From the NCBI RefSeq assembly GCF_001424305.1, contig NZ_LMPD01000006.1:192490-256489 (forward strand): 64,000 nucleotides of DNA, given 5' to 3'. Each line of letters starts with the position of its first letter. The stretch's first letter is position 1. The stretch is from Pedobacter sp. Leaf176 (GTDB taxonomy: Bacteria > Bacteroidota > Bacteroidia > Sphingobacteriales > Sphingobacteriaceae). A program made the translations under genes and the position numbers. This document shows, piece by piece, positions 60,931 to 64,000 of the stretch. Under the pieces are notes generated by a model. The model saw only the letters and a program-made list of their open reading frames with translations. It ran no database searches and was not told where the DNA came from.

Positions 60931-62034
60931 ATGACAGCAGGAGCAATCTCAAAGAAGAATAGATCTGGTTCTTTGGATCTATTAAGAATTATTGCCGTAA
61001 TAGCAGTTTTTTTAGGCCATTATGCCGATTCATTCAATTATGTTTATAAAATTGTGCCAGAAAATTTAAAATATAGTCCTTTTGTTCGGTATTCCACAGC
61101 AGCATTAACTATTTTTTTTATGGTCAGCAGTTATGTAATAACAATGACTTCTCTTAAAAGAAATATACAGGATTTCGTTATTATTAGATTGGCAAGGATC
61201 TATCCTTTATTTTGGGTTAGCTGTGTTGTTGCATTCTTAATTTCAAGATTTTACAGTGCGCATTCATACCTCCCGATAGTATCTTTCAAAACGTTTTTGA
61301 TGAATACAACCATGATGCCAACAGTCTTTGGTTTCGAATTACTCAATCCCGTTTTTCATACTTTAGTAATAGAACTCTGCTTTTATCTTTTTGTGCTTTT
61401 TATACTGATTTTTAAGGGGTGGAATAAAATCTTAACAATAATTACGATTTTTCTTAGTTTGTTTATATTAGGCCAGTTTTTTCAGGTAACAAAAGACGCA
61501 TACTTTATTTTTACTCCGTTTATTGCTGGGATGTTATTTTATTTTATCAACACCAACAAATTCACGCAGTGGAAAGTATACACGCTTGCTGCCATTAATT
61601 TCTGTTTTGCGTTAAAAGGATCCATATTTCTAGCTGAAGATATCGACAGGTATTACAAAATACCACATTCGGCAAATCCATGGATAATGGCAGTAATTAT
61701 GGCGGTTATTTATATTTCATTCCTTCTTATCGCTTTAAGAAAGATTAACATTCCAGGATATCCGTTCTTAAAAAAGCTTGGCGAGATTACATATCCGTTT
61801 TTCCTATTCCACATATTCTTCCTGGGAATTTACTGGTATTTCAGAAATACAATTCAAGCTGATTTGCTATTGTGGGGATTATTGATTTTTATTGGCTTTG
61901 TTTGTTGGGGTCTGAATGTATTAATAGAAAAACCGCTTTCAAAATTAATGAGCATTATCTTGGTGTGGTTATTTAATTTGTTAAGAAAAAAAGAAATCCC
62001 GGAAAAAAGTGAAAGTTTAACACATCAATTTTAA
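60931..62034 (+). CDS. Acyltransferase-3 (OafA/YrhL-like) membrane protein
   Basis: 367 residues with about ten membrane helices. The family N terminus SLDLLRIIAVIAVFLGHYAD includes the catalytic His, and RLARIYPLFWVS follows. These enzymes acetylate or acylate sugars of surface polysaccharides. Next to an ABC exporter and a glycosyltransferase, it likely decorates a glycan. No SGNH domain is fused. Confidence 0.87.
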   Translation: MTAGAISKKNRSGSLDLLRIIAVIAVFLGHYADSFNYVYKIVPENLKYSPFVRYSTAALTIFFMVSSYVITMTSLKRNIQDFVIIRLARIYPLFWVSCVVAFLISRFYSAHSYLPIVSFKTFLMNTTMMPTVFGFELLNPVFHTLVIELCFYLFVLFILIFKGWNKILTIITIFLSLFILGQFFQVTKDAYFIFTPFIAGMLFYFINTNKFTQWKVYTLAAINFCFALKGSIFLAEDIDRYYKIPHSANPWIMAVIMAVIYISFLLIALRKINIPGYPFLKKLGEITYPFFLFHIFFLGIYWYFRNTIQADLLLWGLLIFIGFVCWGLNVLIEKPLSKLMSIILVWLFNLLRKKEIPEKSESLTHQF

Positions 62035-62092
62035 TAGGTCGTTATACCTGAAATTATTGAAGTATAATCTTTAAATCTCCAAGCCTATTTCT

Positions 62093-63904
62093 ATGATCAA
62101 ATCGTTTACTTATAAAGTTCAAAAATTTAGTACTAATTTAAGTATTTTCAGACTTCTTAAACTTATCTGGGAAGGATCAAAACAATGGTCGGTAATTTCA
62201 ATTTCCTTTATCGCAATTGAAAGCGGATTATTCTTTTCTTCTATCTATCTTCTGAAAATACTTATTGATACGATTTCCAGACATGGAATATCCGACATTA
62301 AAAATGAACCAGAAGTTATAAAATACATTATTTTGGCCACGATTTCGGCTATCCTCTATACTTCGATTAAAGCAATATCGAGTTATATAACCGAAAAACA
62401 GTCGGGAAAAGTTTCTGAATACATTGATGAAAAGATACATAACAGTGCTATAGGCCTTGATCTTTCTTTCTATGAAAGTCCGGGATATTTTGACATACTC
62501 AAAAGAGCTAGAGACATGGCAACCGAAAGACCTAATATAATTGTTTTTACTATGGTTGATATTGCAAAGAACCTTCTTAGCTTAATTTTAATTGCTTCAA
62601 TGCTAGTTGCTATAGACTGGCGGCTTTTCCCAATATTAGCATTATTTGTATTACCAACATTATGGGTCAAAATTAATTTTGCAGATAGTCAAAACACCTT
62701 AAGACTGTCTCAAACCGCATTAGAGCGTAAATCAAACTATCTTAGTACGCTGCTAACCTCAGATTTGCACGCTAAAGAAATTAGAAGCTTTGGATTGGGA
62801 AATCATTTAAAAAAATTATATGTAGATATCCGGTTACTATTATTGTCAGGCAGGTTAAAAATAAGTAAGCAAAAAACCCATCAGGAATTGATTACCTCAA
62901 CCGTCGCAACCCTAGGTTTTTTTGCTTGCGTGGCCTACATCGCTGTCGGCAGTATCCATGGCATTACCAGTGTTGGCGACATTACGCTATTTCTAGTTGC
63001 TTTTCCACAGGCATTTAATATTATGCAGGGCCTTTCCACGGGTATTTCAACGCTATATCATAATAATATTTTTGTAAAAAGCATTTTTGAGTTGTTTGAT
63101 TTGAAGAGTAGCTTAAAAGAAAATGAAAGTCCACTGATAATACCTTCAGATAATGAAATTGATTTGGAATTGAAAAACGTCAGTTTTATTTATCCCCATG
63201 CAGAAAAAAATACGCTTACAAATATTAATTTAAAAATGCCGGCAGGTAAAATAGTGGCTGTAGTAGGCAGCAATGGTGCTGGAAAATCGACCTTAATTAA
63301 ATTGCTTTGCAGGTTATATGATCCGACTTCAGGTTCTATCAATTTAAATAATAAAAATATTAAGTCATTCAAAATAGCCGAATATCAAAAACAAATTTGC
63401 GCAGTTTTTCAGGATTTTGGAAAATATAATGTTACGGCCGCTGAAAACATTAGGTTTGGAGATATCCATAATAATCGTACCCATGATGATATTGTAGAAG
63501 CAGCTAAAAATTCAGGTGCAGATTTATTCATTAACAACTTTCCTCAGCAATACAATACGACAATGGGTAGAATATTTGAAGATGGATACGAAGTAAGTAT
63601 TGGACAATGGCAGAAACTAGCCATAGCAAGAGCATTTTTTAGTAACTCCAGATTCGTAATACTTGATGAGGCAACGAGTGCATTAGATGCAACCGCAGAG
63701 AAAGAACTGTTCGATTCGTTTAGAGATAGAATTGGAAACCGTGCAGCATTAATTATAAGCCACAGGCAATCTGCTGTTAAACACGCTGATTATATTTATG
63801 TACTTTCAAACGGCAGCATAGTAGAATCTGGTACACACCAAGAACTTACAGATTTAAAACGAACATATTATAATTTATTTCAAAGCGATTCAGGTAAAAA
63901 ATAA
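62093..63904 (+). CDS. ABC exporter, fused membrane and ATPase domains
   Basis: 603 residues: an N-terminal six-helix exporter domain (~30-330) and a nucleotide-binding domain with Walker A GSNGAGKSTLI, signature VSIGQWQKLAIARA (VSIGQ in place of LSGGQ) and Walker B FVILDEATSALD. MsbA/lipid- or peptide-export-like. The neighbouring acyltransferase and glycosyltransferase favour a polysaccharide or lipid cargo. Confidence 0.9.
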   Translation: MIKSFTYKVQKFSTNLSIFRLLKLIWEGSKQWSVISISFIAIESGLFFSSIYLLKILIDTISRHGISDIKNEPEVIKYIILATISAILYTSIKAISSYITEKQSGKVSEYIDEKIHNSAIGLDLSFYESPGYFDILKRARDMATERPNIIVFTMVDIAKNLLSLILIASMLVAIDWRLFPILALFVLPTLWVKINFADSQNTLRLSQTALERKSNYLSTLLTSDLHAKEIRSFGLGNHLKKLYVDIRLLLLSGRLKISKQKTHQELITSTVATLGFFACVAYIAVGSIHGITSVGDITLFLVAFPQAFNIMQGLSTGISTLYHNNIFVKSIFELFDLKSSLKENESPLIIPSDNEIDLELKNVSFIYPHAEKNTLTNINLKMPAGKIVAVVGSNGAGKSTLIKLLCRLYDPTSGSINLNNKNIKSFKIAEYQKQICAVFQDFGKYNVTAAENIRFGDIHNNRTHDDIVEAAKNSGADLFINNFPQQYNTTMGRIFEDGYEVSIGQWQKLAIARAFFSNSRFVILDEATSALDATAEKELFDSFRDRIGNRAALIISHRQSAVKHADYIYVLSNGSIVESGTHQELTDLKRTYYNLFQSDSGKK

Positions 63905-63907
63905 ACA

Positions 63908-64000
63908 ATGCAAAAAATTTTAATCGTTAGTACTTGTGCCGAAGATTGGGGTGGAAGCGAAGAGTTGTGGGGAAGAAGTGTACCATTATTTCAAAAAGCT
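63908..64000 (+). CDS. Glycosyltransferase, N-terminal fragment (runs off window)
   Basis: ATG 63908, three bases after the ABC gene stop. The first 31 residues include KILIVSTCAEDWGGSEELWG, the usual N terminus of GT4-type glycosyltransferases (G-G-S-E loop). The rest is outside the window. Confidence 0.75.
   Translation, partial: MQKILIVSTCAEDWGGSEELWGRSVPLFQKA

Overview
This 64 kb window looks like a piece of the main chromosome of a Bacteroidota bacterium, most likely Sphingobacteriaceae and close to Pedobacter. This is inferred, not searched. The DNA is AT-rich. Start codons mostly lack Shine-Dalgarno motifs, and several genes carry the Bacteroidota promoter element TAnnTTTG. The gene set also fits (WbqC, GxxExxY, DUF4369/TlpA, SCO and MbnP/MbnH proteins, many small lipoproteins). 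Most of the window is housekeeping metabolism in short operons on both strands, separated by hairpin terminators and by families of short palindromic intergenic repeats.

Layout. 1-9.4 kb: a FUSC-type membrane protein cut by the window edge, an Ohr/OsmC peroxidase, biotin synthase, two Mg2+ transporters (mgtE, corA), WbqC, a lipid A-type acyltransferase with a glycosyltransferase, and aroQ. 9.4-19.6 kb: xerD, prmC, a ribD-led operon, galactose genes (galM/galK, divergent), a SpoU methyltransferase and an abundant-type OmpA protein. 19.7-22 kb: a degenerate DEAD-box protein, then an unusual transcription unit containing a 53-codon ORF, a tRNA-like sequence with a CAT anticodon and a terminator. 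22-31 kb: LD-carboxypeptidase, a conserved unknown, Hsp20, thioesterase, an FAD oxidase with folB, glutaryl-CoA dehydrogenase, and a GxxExxY gene set inside a cluster of repeats. 30.6-35.5 kb: lysA, two tiny membrane proteins, lysC and a phosphohexomutase. 35.7-40.9 kb: a copper/redox island. 41-43 kb: rnpB and a sigma54-type regulator. 43-52.7 kb: ClC channel, RluA, an orphan contractile-tail tube protein, an OmpR-type regulator, TlpA/gatB, a tandem pair of Tyr-rich secreted proteins, YhhN and DUF421. 52.8-60.7 kb: a receiver protein with a barrel, an exonuclease-GIY-YIG fusion, bioA, a CDF transporter with a Nudix protein, and an aminotransferase. 60.9-64 kb: an acyltransferase, an ABC exporter and the start of a glycosyltransferase, probably the edge of a surface-polysaccharide locus.

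The most interesting system is the island at 35.7-40.9 kb. It encodes an MbnP-like lipoprotein and its MbnH-like diheme partner, one base apart, followed by an outer-membrane barrel with an N-terminal Cys cluster, a Met/His-tailed lipoprotein, a SCO copper chaperone and a c-type cytochrome, with a Cys-rich small protein upstream. By analogy to methanotroph MbnP/MbnH, the pair may oxidise a tryptophan of MbnP to kynurenine to build a copper site, here without any methanobactin genes. Other points worth a second look are the tRNA-like/53-codon unit, the GxxExxY gene with its repeats, the orphan tail-tube protein, a helicase that has lost its Walker B and motif VI, and -7 elements placed so close to ATG that ribD, prmC and one unknown gene should be leaderless. 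Many ORF-track entries begin at TTG or GTG codons. I moved those starts to better-supported codons and say so in each case.
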